Assembly (NCBI GenBank): GCA_016808115.1
Contig: JAEQBH010002196.1
Coordinates: 186,001-250,000, forward strand
Length of the DNA stretch: 64,000 bases
Source of the DNA: Tetrastigma voinierianum
Taxonomy: Eukaryota; Streptophyta; Magnoliopsida; Vitales; Vitaceae
Direction: 5' to 3'
The notes beneath the pieces are model-generated. The model was not told where the DNA came from, did no database searches, and was given only the letters and a program-made list of their open reading frames with translations. Made by a program: the position numbers and the translations under genes. This document shows positions 1 to 13,240 of the stretch, one piece after another. Position 1 is the stretch's first letter; each line of letters begins with the position of its first letter.

Positions 1-1295
1 TTATTACCTTGATAATTTAGTTTCCATTACAAATACTTATGTTTGGTAAGACATTTGTAATAAACTAAACTTTGAACATGGTATGTCTAGTGTCCTACTA
101 AGTTAGCTCCTAGGAAGGTGAGGTGGGTCTCAGACTCCTTAAAAACTACCTCCTTAGACAGAGCCTTCCTAGATAACACTAACACACACCATTCAAAATT
201 GATTTAAAAAAAAAACAACCATTGTTTCAATATTCTTTTTGGGTCTTTAATAACATTGACAGAGCCTCGTTAGGAGGGTTATTAATATTATTAAATTTGG
301 ATAAACCAACCATTAATTTAATTTCAAATTATCTTTAATATCTAAGCATTGTCGAGTTGAGCATTTGCTTGTATTAAAATTTTGAAATTATTTTAGATCA
401 AAATCGATAAAATAGGCCATGCTTATCAGTTGGGTATCCACATAACCATTTATTATTGGACCCTTAATGGAGCACTTGAGTTTCGAATTAATTAAATTAA
501 TTTTTTAACCTTCACCCGTTCAATATTTTATTATCAATTAATTAGGGTTTTCTAATAATATTATCTAGATAAAACAAATATTATTATGCACATGTATATA
601 TCAAATGATGCAATTATATGGTACCACCTATTCGTAATATTAAGCACATATCATGTTATATCCATATAATTTAAACAATTATAAATATAGAATAATTAAT
701 ATTTTAATCCATGGTTTCTTTAGAAAAGAAAATTACAAACCGATAGAAATTGAGAAGTAAACTTGATATCGCGTGCTTCTTCTTTTCTTGAATCTTGTAA
801 GTCCATGGGGTGTGGGCCAAGTTAGGAGTAGTTTTAGGGTTTCGCCCAAAACACAAAACTCTAACATGTCCACATTGGTGACACCCAGCAGTGTCGTCGC
901 CCTGGCTTCGGTTGTCACGAGTACTACGGGGAGGGTAGCAGAGCATATACGAGGAACCACAAAAATCAGCTGATCGACAACGCGGCTCCTTTTACAATTT
1001 TTTTAATAAATCCAATTTACATATAAAAAAAAAATTCAAATAAAATGCGGGAAAAATAAAAAAATAAAAAATCAAGGAAACCCTAATCTTATGATTAGCC
1101 TCCTTGTTACATCCCAAAAAAAAATATACAAGCAAAATCTACCATGGATTAAAGCCAAAACCAAATCATTCATTCATAATGCAAAAATTATAAATAACAT
1201 AAATAATAGAATCCTAGGTGCCATATATCTAATATACATCACATATACACTTGAGAAATAAAATTATGGATTCAATCACATCACACAGATTCAAC
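1..1295. other. AT-rich stretch, no gene recognised
   Basis: No coding similarity was recognised on either strand. Positions 1-760 and 1000-1295 are strongly AT-rich. A short GC-richer island at about 780-980 has only small overlapping frames with no recognisable motif. Because a Copia-like primer site reads on the minus strand at 1296-1307, this stretch could be the leader of a minus-strand Copia element that runs off the left edge, but no gag motif was found to support that. Confidence 0.4.
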
Positions 1296-1790
1296 GGCTC
1301 GATACCAATTGCGGGAATCATCTGTGGAAGCCGGGAATGCCTGATTAAATACAATGTATGATAGATATATTTCATCACCCATTACAAACCCCGAGTAGTA
1401 GTGCGAGAAAATCTCTTCTAGAATCCATAGGACCTTCAATATTCTCTGCGTGACGGATCTGCGCGTGTAGATTTTTGATCACAAAAGAAACTAGAAGGTT
1501 GTCACGAAAAACACCTTTGAAACATACAGTTTAATTTCTCTCTCAAGAGTGTTTTTTTTATTGAGATTCTCAGAGATCTCTAAAAATAATACGTAAACCC
1601 AAAACCACAGAGGCTAGTAGCGGTGTGTTATGAATTTTTAAACACTAAATATCTTTGGAGGTTTAATATTTACACTGTGTTTAATAAATGGGCTCCTTCT
1701 TGTATCTTAATAATAGACAAATAGATACGTCATCTAATAGGCTAGCTTAGGGATCCACATGGCCTATTATTAATTAAGGCTCTTGATCAG
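1296..1790 (-). mobile_element. Putative Copia LTR with adjacent primer-binding site
   Basis: Read on the minus strand, 1307-1296 is TGGTATCGAGCC, one indel away from the initiator-Met primer site TGGTATCAGAGCC used by plant Copia elements. The LTR would end just beside it at about 1310 with GATTCCCGCA, as Copia LTRs commonly end with GATTCCCAACA. The other LTR terminus was not found. The upper limit given is where Gypsy pol similarity begins, so it is only a bound. Confidence 0.35.
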
Positions 1791-1794
1791 TGGT

Positions 1795-4700
1795 GGAATT
1801 TATGGAGCATAAATCGACAATTAGTTGCATGAGCCTCGCTCCCATGTAGCCTCTTTAATCCCATGATTCCCCATAAAACTTTGACTAACGGAATGACCTT
1901 ATTATGAAATCACTCTAGATCTATTATACGCATTGGTTGCTCCTTATTGGTTAAATTATCCTTTGGATTTCTTGGCTGATCTGGTACATGAGGAGGACAC
2001 AGAATGTACTTGCAGACATGGATACATGAAACACATTATGAACCTTAGAGCTGACTACGGAGGAGGTCTAATCTATATGCTCTTGGTCCCGCTCTAGCGA
2101 TAATCTCATATATTACATGTATACGGGCTCCCGGCTTTCCGTCTTCCAAATACGGGGACACCTTTCTAAGGGAAGCTTTGAGGAAGACCCTATCATCCCC
2201 ACATTAAGCCCCTTAGATCCCTACGGCGTTTGTGCATAACTTTTCTGTCGGGTCCACTGGCTATCTTGGGTTAGTCTCGAGACGATCTGGATCTTATCTA
2301 AAGTAATGTGCGTACTAACTACGGGCTACTCCAGTCTCCTCTCTTCTACTTTATCCCGGCCTCACGGGAGTCTGACACTTCGGCCCGTACAGTGCTTCAA
2401 ATGGAGCCATGTGTACCTAAACTAAGATTGATACTTTGTTGTTGTAGAACTCCATAAGCAGAGATAAATGCATATCCCAGCTTCCCTTAAACTCTATCAT
2501 GCATGCTCAGAGCATATCCTCTAGCGTCTGAATAGTTCTCTCTGAGTGACCATCAATCTGAGGATGGAAAGTTGTGCTAAGTGCAATCAGTCCCATGGCA
2601 TCTGTAAAACTAGACCAAAAATCTGGTTGTAGATATGGGGTGCATTAATGCGAGACTATTGAAATAAGACACCATGTAATCAACTATCTCCTCCACGCTA
2701 TGGTGGGCGACTTGTCAGCTGGTCATCATTGCCCCAATTGGAAGAAAATGCCGCAGTTTTGTTAGTCTATCACTATCACCCATATATGACATGCATTTGT
2801 CTCAGATTTCTCGGAAGCCGATAACCAAAATCATAGTAATCTTATCCCACTTCCATATAGAATCGGAAGGGGTTGCTATCTCTTGTGGGCTTTTGGTGCT
2901 GCGCGCTTTACCTGGCGGCAGGTTGGGCATGCGAGATCACGAAAATCGCAATTTCCTTTTTCATGCCCTTCCACTAATAATGCTTCCTCGGAGTATGATA
3001 CATCTTGGTGCTACTGATTGCATGGCATATCTTGAGTGAGCCTCTTCCATGATTCCCCTTTTTTAGTTCACTGATATTTAGGATACACACATTCGACTCC
3101 CTCTAACTATTACGCCATGCGTCTCTGATGCGAAACTCTTGGTTTCCACTACCACCCTCGAACTCACGCCTCGACTTAATCATCTCTTAAATTTTCTTAT
3201 GACCTTCCTTGATCGATCACGAGAAAGGACGACATATAATGATGCCGAACTGATGTCCACTGTATCGACTACACCTGTTTGAACTCCCGAAGATCTCTGA
3301 CTATCCAACAATGGGAGATATCTAGTCTGAGATAAGCATAGGAACCCTCTGGTTTTAGGCTTAAGCATAAATCATTGGCCTTCAGGGATGGTACTCTGTC
3401 GTCTGATCATAATCCTTAATCCCAACTCCAACCACCAGAAACACTTTGCCTTAAAGTTAAGCTCTTTCTAAGTGAAGATATATTGCAGGCTCTTATGATT
3501 GGTGAATATCTGACGGGAACAGGTGTAGATAATGTCTCCAGATCTTTAGAGCGAAAACCACTGCTATTTAGTTCTAAATCATGATTAGGGTAGTTATGCT
3601 TTCGTGCTTCTTTAAGCGACGGGAAGCATAAGCTATCCTCCATCACCATCAAAACACATCTAACCTTGTTTGGAAGCATCCTTTGTACACCACGTAGTCA
3701 GCCTCACGTGGTGATCTTATCTTGGAGGTATCGTCGATCTACGCCTCGGCTTCTCAAAGCTATGATATGGTGTCGACCACTCGAATTTCTGATCCTTTTT
3801 TCAATAGATTGGTCATGAGGTTTGTATCTTGAGAAATCCTCAAATACAAATTTCTGTAATAACACGCGATCGAGCTGCAAACTTGAGAGAAACATTCGTA
3901 GGCGGCTTCGAGTTCATGGCTTAGATCTTAGGATCCACACTAATACCTTCTGCGAGAAATGACGCGCATGACCCGAAAGCTACTTTGTCCAACCAAGCGG
4001 CACTTACTAAACTTAGCGTATAAGCGGCGCTCTCTACAGAATATCTGTCTTTGTCAGGAGATCTTGTGCAGTGTTCCTGCGGGTACTTTAAGGCTAACTA
4101 GATGTCATCGATGAATACGATCACAAACTTATCATCTGGTGAATACTGTTCATCAAATCCATGAGCGCGTTGGGGCATTAGTGTCGAGATAACATCACTA
4201 GGAACTACGTGGTGATCGTATCTCGTCTGAAGTAGGTCTTAGAAACATCATTCTCCGGACCCTCAAGCGTGGTAGCGACCTTAGGTCGATCTTAGAATTC
4301 TGCCGAGATCTGATTGGTGAGTGGCTCATATCTGAGGCCGGATGCGGTTGCGTATTGTCGCCAGATTCAGTTGTCTATAGTCTATACACAGCGTGGCCAT
4401 CTTTCTTCTTCTGAAGGCCCGGGCTACCACGGTGAGTGCTTAGGTCGGATGAAACCACTTTGCTTAGCGATTCTCAGGTGTGCCTTGATTCTTTCAACTC
4501 TACTGGCGCCATTCTATATGGAGGAATGGATATCGGCTCGGTCCCTGGAATCAGTTCAATAACAAACTCAATTGCTTTATCCGGGGGTAAACTGAAATAT
4601 CATTTGGGAGCATGCGGAACTGCGACTATGAGGATGTCTTCCGGCCAGCATCCCCTCTTGTCTCTATCCGCCAGATGCCCGAATAACCATAGCGACCTTT

Positions 4701-5249
4701 AGAAGCATTTTGAGCGGTCGTGGCATTAATGAGACTAAGGGCGATCTCTCTTTTGATTCCCCGAAATATCACGCTGGATTTCTTTTGGCAGAACCCAGTC
4801 TTACATAACTAGCATAACAATCTAGGTGGCTCTATGCTTGGATAACAGTCTATACGAACTATATGAAATCATGAATACCTAACACTATCGAGTCTTAGAA
4901 AATCCTTATTATGGATCACCAATCTACTGCATAGAACTATCCTTTTGGATATCATAGTATCTCCATTGGGTCACAGGAAACCACCATCTACGACCATCAT
5001 AAGTTTGGGACTCTTATCTGGTGCCTACTGGGTGAATGAATGCTGAAATAAATGAATGAGTGGCTCCACAGGTCCCTGATCACATGCATATCATGATGTC
5101 ATTGATCATGCGATAATCATGGGGTGTCATCTCTTTGTGTGTTATCTGACTGTGAGCACGGTAGAGTACCACTGCAGTTTGTGATCGAGTCTTGCCTCAC
5201 ACCTCCTGCACCCACTATGACCTCTGCCAGGTGTACATCTTGCCTCTAT
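1795..5249 (-). pseudogene. Ty3/Gypsy chromovirus-type protease-RT-RNase H-integrase remnant
   Basis: Degenerate pol of a Gypsy element, read on the minus strand with many frameshifts and stops. In order from high to low coordinates: a protease-to-RT linker near 4560-4900; the RT entry motif PGTEPISIPPYRMAP at about 4500-4560; GFIRP at about 4450; the catalytic motif FVIVFIDDI at about 4100-4130; RNase H pieces (KEARKHNYPNHDLEL) at 3550-3630; the integrase core (VIWVIV, LTK, HFLPI) at 2740-2800; the MAPFEALYGPKC region at about 2380-2410; and an integrase C-terminus with a chromodomain-like tail (KVIPLVKVLW) at about 1890. It continues the gag at 7233-8420, from which a nested LTR separates it. 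Its 3' LTR is absent. Product known in the family: polyprotein for reverse transcription and integration. It cannot be functional here. Confidence 0.85.
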
Positions 5250-7232
5250 TGAGACCCCGGAAAATTCCAATTTTTAGAAGAGCAAATCGTAATTTTGGTC
5301 CAATACTGAAATTTTCTAGATGCCAGATGATGAAGCAGTTTCATAGTTAAGATCGTCTCCACGAAATCCTAGCTAACACGATCGAATTTAAGTTTGAGAT
5401 TCGAAACCGTGAATTTGCATTTTCGAGGCATCGAGTATCCGGTCTTGAAGTAAAGAAAGCGAAATACGAGGTGACAAAGTCACCTATAACATGTACTCAT
5501 GTGACACATGTTGCATGAGTAGAGAAATGATTGAAATGGATGGCCAAGATCGTGCCAAGTGTCAAAATCTAAGAGAAGGGACACAAATTGAATTATGTGA
5601 ATAGTTAAATGATAATAGGACGAGTCCGAATAGTGATCATCTCACCACCTTAAGTGAAAGCCAAAAGCGTGAAGGGGAGGGAGGTGTTCTGATGAGTTAA
5701 GTTTTGAGTTTTAGAGAGAAAAGTACATTCTCTCTAAGATCGATTCATCCGATCGTCAGTGCCCGAATGAGAGAGAATGGATTACATCTTTGGCCCGAGA
5801 GGCGTAGCTGATGGGCTCCGGTTTTAAGGAGTTTCGACAAACTTCATGAGGTAGGGGTTTTACCCTACTTGTTTTACTCTTGATTTAAGTACTTTGTTGA
5901 TTATTCAGTTGGTTTGAGGCCTTGAACGGCTGTTTGATCGGTCCCAAATCTTGGAACCGAGGTGTGGAAGTTTTAGAAACCCATTTGGACCGGTCCGGCC
6001 CGTCCACAGTTGTTAAGGTTGTTCATGGTATAATTTGTTCTATAAATTGTATTGTGGTGTGTATAAAGGCCCAGGAAATGGCCATGGATTCGGGTTCACA
6101 ATGTGGAATCGATGTTGGATGATTGGCCGCTGAAACCATTAACAGAGGGTTTCAGCTGTTTATGTGAAACGGTGTTCTGAAATATTTTTGTGAGAAAGTA
6201 ACAGGTGAATGTTCAAATAGAATTGCTCGTGTTTGTTAATTAGCCCATGTGAGCTAATTCTTGGAGTAATGGATTGTGAATTTATAACATGTTTGTGTGG
6301 ATTAATTATGTTAGTGTATATCATGTTTTATATATTAGCATGTGTTGTATAATTTGTGTTGAAATGGCATAATGCATTTCATATGCACCGGGGTAACCTA
6401 GAAATTAGGTGTGTGTGCATGACATGAATTTTTAGAAGAACAAAAATGATTGTGAAAGGAATTTCACAGGATGATTTTCCGGAGAATGGTGTTGGGAGAT
6501 GGTCCTACAATTACACGTCGAAGGAGCCCATGTATTGTTTTGGAAGGTTCTCCAACACATTCGCCTCGGAGGGTAGTCCATATTTTCTGGGCAGGTGGTG
6601 TATTTTCAATAACAACAGGTTTTGTTTTGAAAATGATTGTTTTTCTCATACATGACTTAGGCAAGTGTGAGGGAGTCGATGAGGACTCGAGACATGGGTT
6701 AGTCATTTAGACATTCAAGTAGGATCACGAATTTTCTTGAATGTGTGTTTACATAGGATCATTGCATATGCGGCAGATTGGAGTATGGCTTAGGGTGATT
6801 CGACCCCTACGGGCGTTGGCTCGCGTGTCGAGATATATTGTTCGGTCTGAGGCGTGCAGGAACGGCTCATCTTAGAGGCCGATTTTGAAGAAATCTGGGT
6901 TGTGGCTTTGATGGTTTTATGATGTATGATATGTATTATAATTCTAGAATTTTAATACATGTTTGAAATAAGAGTAAATTATTAACTCTTGAAACTATGG
7001 TATATAGTTAGTGTATATTGATGAGTATTGTTGTATGGGCCCAGTGGCGTTTTATCATGTATATGTCTTATCGAGTGTTGCTTAGGACGGGTTATGTGCG
7101 AGTGGGTAGAGCTCCCCATGCAGGAGACTCTGCCCGATTTTCATGAGTGGTGTGCGGTAACTTGGAGCATCAGCTCTTGTCCACGCGGGTTGACGGGTTG
7201 TCAACGAGACACCACAAGATTGGGGCTTCACA
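5250..7232 (+). mobile_element. Gypsy LTR nested between gag and pol (solo LTR)
   Basis: Starts TGAGACCCCGG and ends GGGGCTTCACA, matching in order the landmarks of the better-defined solo LTR at 17011-19357: a region with TTTCGACAAACTTCATGAGGT after a purine-rich stretch, GGCATAATGCATTTCATATG at about 6366, GAGGGAGTCGATGAGGACTCG at about 6670, and the terminal block GACGGGTTGTCAACG. It lies between the zinc knuckle and the protease region of the minus-strand Gypsy element and has no coding part of its own, so it is best read as a solo LTR. The flanking pentamers (TCTAT and ACCTG) do not match, so the target duplication has decayed or one boundary is slightly off. Confidence 0.7.
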
Positions 7233-8420
7233 ACCTGCATAAACCACCCCTACATTTGATTGGGACGGTGGAGTGGATGCTGCGCACCTACCTCGGGAGG
7301 TATCGGCTGACGTAGACAGTCTCGGATAAAGTGACCTTCTTGCCTGCAATGGAAACATCCTGTCATGTTCATCCTGCACTCTCTGAGATGCCTCCTCTGA
7401 CATGTAGGGCACAATGGAAAAGATGATCCACGAGAGATCTACCACCTCCTACGGGGTTCTTTGGCGGTGTACGGATCTGGCTAGATGCTACTCCTCGTCT
7501 AGCCTCTCTGTCGGTCCGCTAACTCGCTTTCTTTCCTCTTAGGCCGACTAGTGCACAGGTGACCAGTGCTCGGAGCACCTCTCTTCTTGTCGGCCGCCCT
7601 TGAGTTAGAGCTGAAGCGTCCTTTCTACCTTTAGGTGCGGCCTCCTTGACTCTCAAAGTTATTTTGAGATGCCCAGGTTAGATGAACTTTAATTATGACG
7701 TTTAGCCCAGGCCGTGAGTAAACTACGCTTATGTTCCTCATTTCTACTTGTATCATAGGCACCAATTTCCACGAGCTACGAAGCCTCTGCTCATATTACG
7801 TCACCGTCGAGTTGCTGCTCTAACACGAAGAATTCTTCTATTTTGCATCCTGATATACGGGTAAAATACGTACGTAAATGCTGTCGGGCGGTCCCGAGTG
7901 ACTCTGTAGGGTGTCTCCTCTTAATAGCTCACTTGAGTCCTTGGCCTTGATTTATATCAAGAACCACTGAAAAGGGACTTTCTGCTCATCTGAACACCCC
8001 ATCACTGCATAAATTTCACTAACCCTGTCTAGCCATAAGTATGCTGCCTCTGGGTCGCCGGTACCATCATAAGTTTTAGCCCTAATTTTAGAGCGCGTTC
8101 TATCATGCCCTTTGCTCTTTTGGAATAAATTTTTGACAATTTAGGCTGTAACAATCGCATAACTTGATCCATCGTCGAGTACCGCTACTTGGAGTCTACG
8201 ACCTCGATGGATTTGCTTGGGGAATTTGCGATTCATTGGAAGCATCATAGATCTAGGGGTGTGCTCGACATATCTCTCTGGGTGGTCTCAGGGTGTGGAA
8301 GTCCTAGATGCGACCTCACGACCTCGTCACAGAACATAATCTTTGGGAATTTCAAGATTAAAAGATTCAGTGACACTTTTCAATATTTGATGCATGCAAG
8401 GATTAGCAAAACAATGTAGG
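7233..8420 (-). pseudogene. Ty3/Gypsy gag remnant with intact CCHC zinc knuckle
   Basis: Nucleocapsid/capsid remnant of the element whose pol lies at 1795-5249. The minus-strand read of 7357-7316 gives the complete zinc knuckle CFHCRQEGHFIRDC with canonical C-x2-C-x4-H-x4-C spacing. Upstream, at about 7985-8100, a retrotransposon gag capsid block reads KTYDGTGDPEAAYLWLDRV followed by MGCSDEQKVPF. The N-terminal end at about 8170-8420 is weaker, and the start codon was not fixed. Gag coats the RNA genome and binds it through the knuckle. Several frameshifts break the frame. Confidence 0.8.
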
Positions 8421-11199
8421 TTGCAATAGGAAAATCATTATAAAAAAAACAATTCTATAGGAAATACTGTGGAAAACGCGCGAAAAATAGGCGAACTATC
8501 GCCTAAAATTGCTCGACGCACCAGCCAGCCGGACCCCGCTTCCCTATTGACGATCTGGCAACTCCACGGTAACCTCTAACTGAAGCTGGCAGCTCATTGA
8601 CAAGTTACCATGAAGCTAAGCGGATTAAAGCTTCTTTGAAGCTGTCTTTGGAAGCGTGGGTTATAAAATTTTCCTTTTCTATTAAAATCACCTTCAGATT
8701 TAAAATGGCGGCATAGCGGTACGCACGGTGGATTCTTAGAAATACAAAATCACACAGTATAAAACATACACTCCGATGTTTTCCGAATGTCCAACTCACG
8801 ACCGTAAAGACCTCTGGTCCTCATCGAAATATAAGATGAGGATGATTCTTTTAATTTCATCGCAACTGTTTTTCTCAAAACCATGCATGCATATTTTACA
8901 AAAGATATTTATATATCTGAAAATGTCACATTTTAACTTTTACTCCTTTTACTTTACACCTTATCTTATATATATAATCCATGACACAGCGTCTAGGACT
9001 GAAGATCACGGAAAGGTCTTTTCGACACAACACACACTTTGAAAAATTATTTAAAAGCATTGTGAGCCAAACGGGCTCAGTGGGTACTATAAGTTCTAAA
9101 TGTTGTTGTCTACTGTATGTACCTCCCAATATGAAAATATGTACAAAAATGGTTGTAAAATTTTTTATGAGAAAATTGAGTTTTGCTACTTAAAACCATT
9201 CTGCGTCTTTGAAAACTTATTACATTCTTCAAAGCTGATACAGAAAACTATTTACCATTCTTGAAAGCCATTTAAGTAATTGGTTAATATCACGAAAGTG
9301 CTATCTTGGAATCAAGTACCAACCACGTGGCCCATTTAAAATACCACTAGGCGTGATGCCATGGAACCTCAGACACAGCATCGGTAGTAAACTCTCGAAC
9401 ACTACCCGTCTAATATGGTTCGGTGAACACAGCGGGATCTCTATAAACATAATGGAACCTCGGAACCAAAATGCCCAATGATGGAACCTCGGAACCAACA
9501 CCTCATCGGCATGTACTAAGTCAGCGCGCTAACTATCTATATACCTCGAAGGTGCAAAGGGCGACTCACTATATAAATATATAGTATATCTAACCCCGAT
9601 TCTTGAGCCAATGATATAGTTAGTCATAATATTCCATAACACCTTGCCATGCACAATCCAAGATACATGCGGCCGGAGCGAGTTGTGCCATCTGGGGGTT
9701 TTTTATCTAAGAAACCCGAGGCCAAGCGTTTCTTAAGTAGTTTTTGTTGAGTATAACAAGTGGGAGGTAAAAAAAATGCTTTATAAATTATATTATATTT
9801 TCAAAGCACTTTACAAACTTGGAATTTAAACACTTTCGTTTTAGAAAAGGATTTTGAGTACTCACCTTTTTCTCGACTAATTTCTTTAAATTCTTGTTAA
9901 GCACTCTAGATTATCGTCGGATGCTCCAATCGCCTACACAATCCATACAAAGTACGAAAATACCCTCAGTTCAACGTTTTAACCATAAAACATATATAGG
10001 GCTTTCAAAGCGATTATATTGAACGAACTTCGATTCTAACAAAACTTTACATGCTAGTCCCATTCGATAAGGACATTGATAATATGATGTGAAATTGACC
10101 AAAATGTCCCTACACATTAAATTTCATTAAAATCATTCTGTTTGAAAACTTTAGATCAGTGACTCTCCATAGAGTCTTTCAAAACAATCTGTAAAATGAT
10201 TCGAAAAATTCTATCTCAACTGTCTCAATGGTTAATCCCTAAATTCAACCCGAATTACATCCGAAAAAATACTCTAAAATCTAGCCTGGGATTGTTCAAA
10301 AACACAGCTGTAAATTCTAAAAATTTATAAACTCAGTTTAAAAATTTTAGGATTGAAGTTTACGACCTTTCACGGCCTCTAAAAAAAATTTCAAGCCATT
10401 ACATAGCATTTAGGCTAAAAATAACTCAAGTAAGAAAAATTCACCTTGGTTCGTCGGTATGCTAAGCATTTGGTACCTACGCGTAGCTCTCGCCGCGCAG
10501 ACCAACTTTGTCTTCACTTCCGATGAAAATCTACGATCCAATTTCCATAAATCTGAGAAAGAAACGAAGAAAGAAAAAAAATTAAATCAAATCTCCCTCT
10601 CTCTCCTCTCCGTCCATCACGCCCTGTTCGTCCCCCTTTTTGGATTTTTATCCCTTTTTTTTAATTACTATTATTATTATTTGGATACATAACTTATATT
10701 ATCTCATTCGGGTCCGTTTCTATCTCGAAAATTTTTATGTCTTTTCAGTTCAATTATTTTAAATGAACTTTAACTCAAGTCATTTTCTATTCCAGATTTT
10801 CGTAAAAATCTCGCTCACTTGAAGTCAGCGATTTATCCTTTCGGAAATTCGTAAGTATTTGGTGTCTGATTTGATGAAACTTTTACAGGTTACTAGATTT
10901 CGAGACCCAGATTTAACGGCCTTGATCCGTTTCATCATCCGAGATCTAGAGAATTTTCTAGGCTTCCCTGAACCATTATGATAATTTATTGTTATTATTA
11001 TCCTTTTAAAATTCCATAATTGAAATTTCACCATTCCACTTTCCTTAATTGCAAAAGTGCCACAATTATTTGAAAACTTTATAATTTCACCCTTAAAACA
11101 ACTTTCAAAAATTCTATTATGGCACTAAAATAATTAAGGAAGCCATTGGTGCACATACGGTTACACATACCATACACCCTCTCGGGACGGGGCGTTACA
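8421..11199 (-). mobile_element. 5' LTR plus leader of the minus-strand Gypsy element
   Basis: Read on the minus strand the LTR begins TGTAACGCCCCGTCCCGA at 11199, a typical Gypsy LTR start, placed right after the codons for the gag sequence GHLKGYI of another element. Inside it, at about 10475-10495, is the CTACGCGTAGGTACCAA block found in the other Gypsy LTRs of this window, following a purine-rich stretch. The LTR end and primer site were not found, so LTR and leader are merged. At 9290-9505 the motif GGAACCTCGGAACCA recurs. A small hairpin GGTAAC...GTTACC lies at 8570-8615. Confidence 0.6.
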
Positions 11200-12628
11200 C
11201 CGAATATATCCTTTGAGGTGGCCAGCCCAGATCAGTTTCTCCACTACGAACTTCAGGGTTCGGCATCTGTTAGTTTCATGCTCGTGGTCCCTATGGTAAT
11301 CACACCTTAGAGATTGATTGCGCTACTCCGGATTTGACTGAATTGGTGCAGGCCATTTAAAGTCAGGGTGATCTCGGATTAAAGAAAGAGGAGCTGGTCG
11401 TAGGAGATGTTCAGAGGGGTGAACTGGAAGGTTCCCTCTTTCTCTCTGACTGCTCCCGAGAGCTCTTCTGGTTCTTACCCTGACCCCCTTTTTGTTCGAG
11501 CTGCCCCTTTGCGGCTGGCTTGCTATTTTGGGTGGTAATCATCATTGTCTAGGAGGCTGCTCGGATATTGTCTTCCAGTGTAGAGTATTTGTCCGTCCAT
11601 CTGTGAAGTTCTTCCATTGTCCCAGGCGGGTCTAGAGATAGCGATTGGATGAAAGATGTAGTTGGCCAAAGCTTCTTCGAAAGTTCTGGAAGACCGCATC
11701 CATGTTGTATGCATCAATTTGTTGGACAACTTGCCCAAATCTCCTGGTGAAGTCCCGGATAGATTCATCCTCCCGCTTAAAGATAGTTTGTAGTGAGTTG
11801 ATGCTTCCCTTTTGACAGACTGAGCATAAATATTGGGAAACGAATATAGCCCATAACTCACTAAATGAGTTGATGGATCCTCTAGGGAGTTTGTGGAACC
11901 AGGCCAGGGCGGGTCCCTTCAGGCTGGCTAGGAACACTTTGCACAAAAGTCGATCATTTCCCGCACTTAGAATCATCGCTTGGTTGAAGTGCAACATATG
12001 GTCGTACATGTATGAGGAGCCATCATACATGGCGAATGGCGGTATGGCAAAGAAACCGGCGGGGCTCATGGCACCAGATGTACTAACAGTGGGGGCGGCG
12101 ACATGTGCTGGGTCCCGGACCCGGCGGTAAACGCGGCATATACGGGAGCTGGTGCGGCCGGCGGTGGGATACCCGAGCGGGTGATGGGGTTGCAGCCGCG
12201 TGGGCATGTTTTCGAGGGCGTTCAGTACGCCTTTCTGCGAATTCTCTTCGCACCCGGCCCGGGGCATGCCGTTGGCAGAACCTGACTAGGCGGCGGGCCT
12301 TTTTGACTTCGGCCTCCACATTGTTCTTTGGATGGTCAGATCCGAAAGCGAGGAGCTGCCAGAAGATAACTAGTCATTTGCTGCACCGTCGTTGTCTTCC
12401 GACTGGATAGGCTCCTTGCCTTTATTTTGTTTAACTGTGGGTGCAGGGTGGCTACTTCCTCGTGCATTTTTATGCATTGCCTTCCCGGAGACGAGCCGCG
12501 ACGGTCGTTTTCTAGCGCTGCGAATGGTTGCCGCAAACTCTGACTCGGCCATTTGTTTGGCCTACTTCTTTACGCTTTGCTTCCATATCTGGCGCCCGGC
12601 GAAGGAATTGATCTTCGGATTGATTCAT
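11200..12628 (-). pseudogene. Tat/Ogre-type Gypsy gag, truncated by a Gypsy insertion
   Basis: Minus-strand gag of a Tat-lineage element. The start is taken at 12628 (MNQSEDQFLRR), followed by MAESEFAATIRSARKR at about 12550. The capsid core reads PPFAMYDGSSYMYDHMLHF at about 12040 and then GPALAWFHKLPRGSINSFSE and REDESIRDFTRRFGQ, a hallmark of plant retrotransposon gag (PF03732-like). The C-terminal part carries the degraded CDYHRDHGHET-type zinc-binding block at about 11260-11310. Coding stops at 11200, where the LTR of another Gypsy element was inserted; no pol of this element is present in the window. The capsid core is open for about 210 residues (12267-11632), longer than most frames here, but frameshifts lie on either side. 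Confidence 0.85.
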
Positions 12629-13240
12629 TGGGTTGCTGGTGTAGTAGCAAACCGACGATAGGTGGATACTGAGCATGGGACGAGATGCAGCGGGCAATAA
12701 CCTGCAAATCCTTAATATTTATAACAGTTGTTTCAGGCGGTGCTAATTGTAGTTTCTAGAATTTTTCGGAGATCCTTAGATCGTCGGGTATTAACTGCGA
12801 CATATACTACAAAACAATCAGCGGCGATTGTGCGCTACGGCCTCTCCGATGTCTAAGTCAGATCAGGGAATCTTGAAAGTGAAAGAGACCGTCTTTTTCT
12901 TTTGTCAAGAATCTCATACCTTCTTTGTTGTGATTCCTCCTTCCTTTATGGAGGAGGAAGATGATCCGCTTTCCATGGAAAGTAGGTGATTTCCTTCCAA
13001 ACGGAAATCAGTCGGGTAATCATTAGCTGGCTGTCTTCTTAGAGACGGTTCCTGGCTAGAAGTGGACAAGTCTAGGCGTTGTATCCCACGGCTTATTTGG
13101 AGAGCGTATTGGACTTGGCACACTGGGCCTTCACGGGTAAAGATGTTTTGGGCCTCTGTAGCGACTGGTGAATGAGCAGAGCTGTGTTGGTCCTGGTACC
13201 CCTATGACACGAGATGAAGAGTGCTTGAAGCTTATGATCA
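12629..13240 (-). mobile_element. Probable leader and LTR (U5) of the Tat-type element
   Basis: Directly upstream of the Tat gag on the minus strand. At about 12835-12860 it reads TGACTTAGACATCGGAGAGG, resembling the GACTTAGGCATCGGAG block near the 3' end of many plant Tat/Ogre LTRs. A small reading frame at 13123-12914 (minus) has no recognisable domain. Neither LTR terminus nor the primer site was located, so the limits are approximate. Confidence 0.4.

Noticed and set aside
11870..12410. Plus-strand frames in a GC-richer part, up to 101 codons
   Set aside because: They are antisense to the well-supported Tat-type gag on the minus strand.
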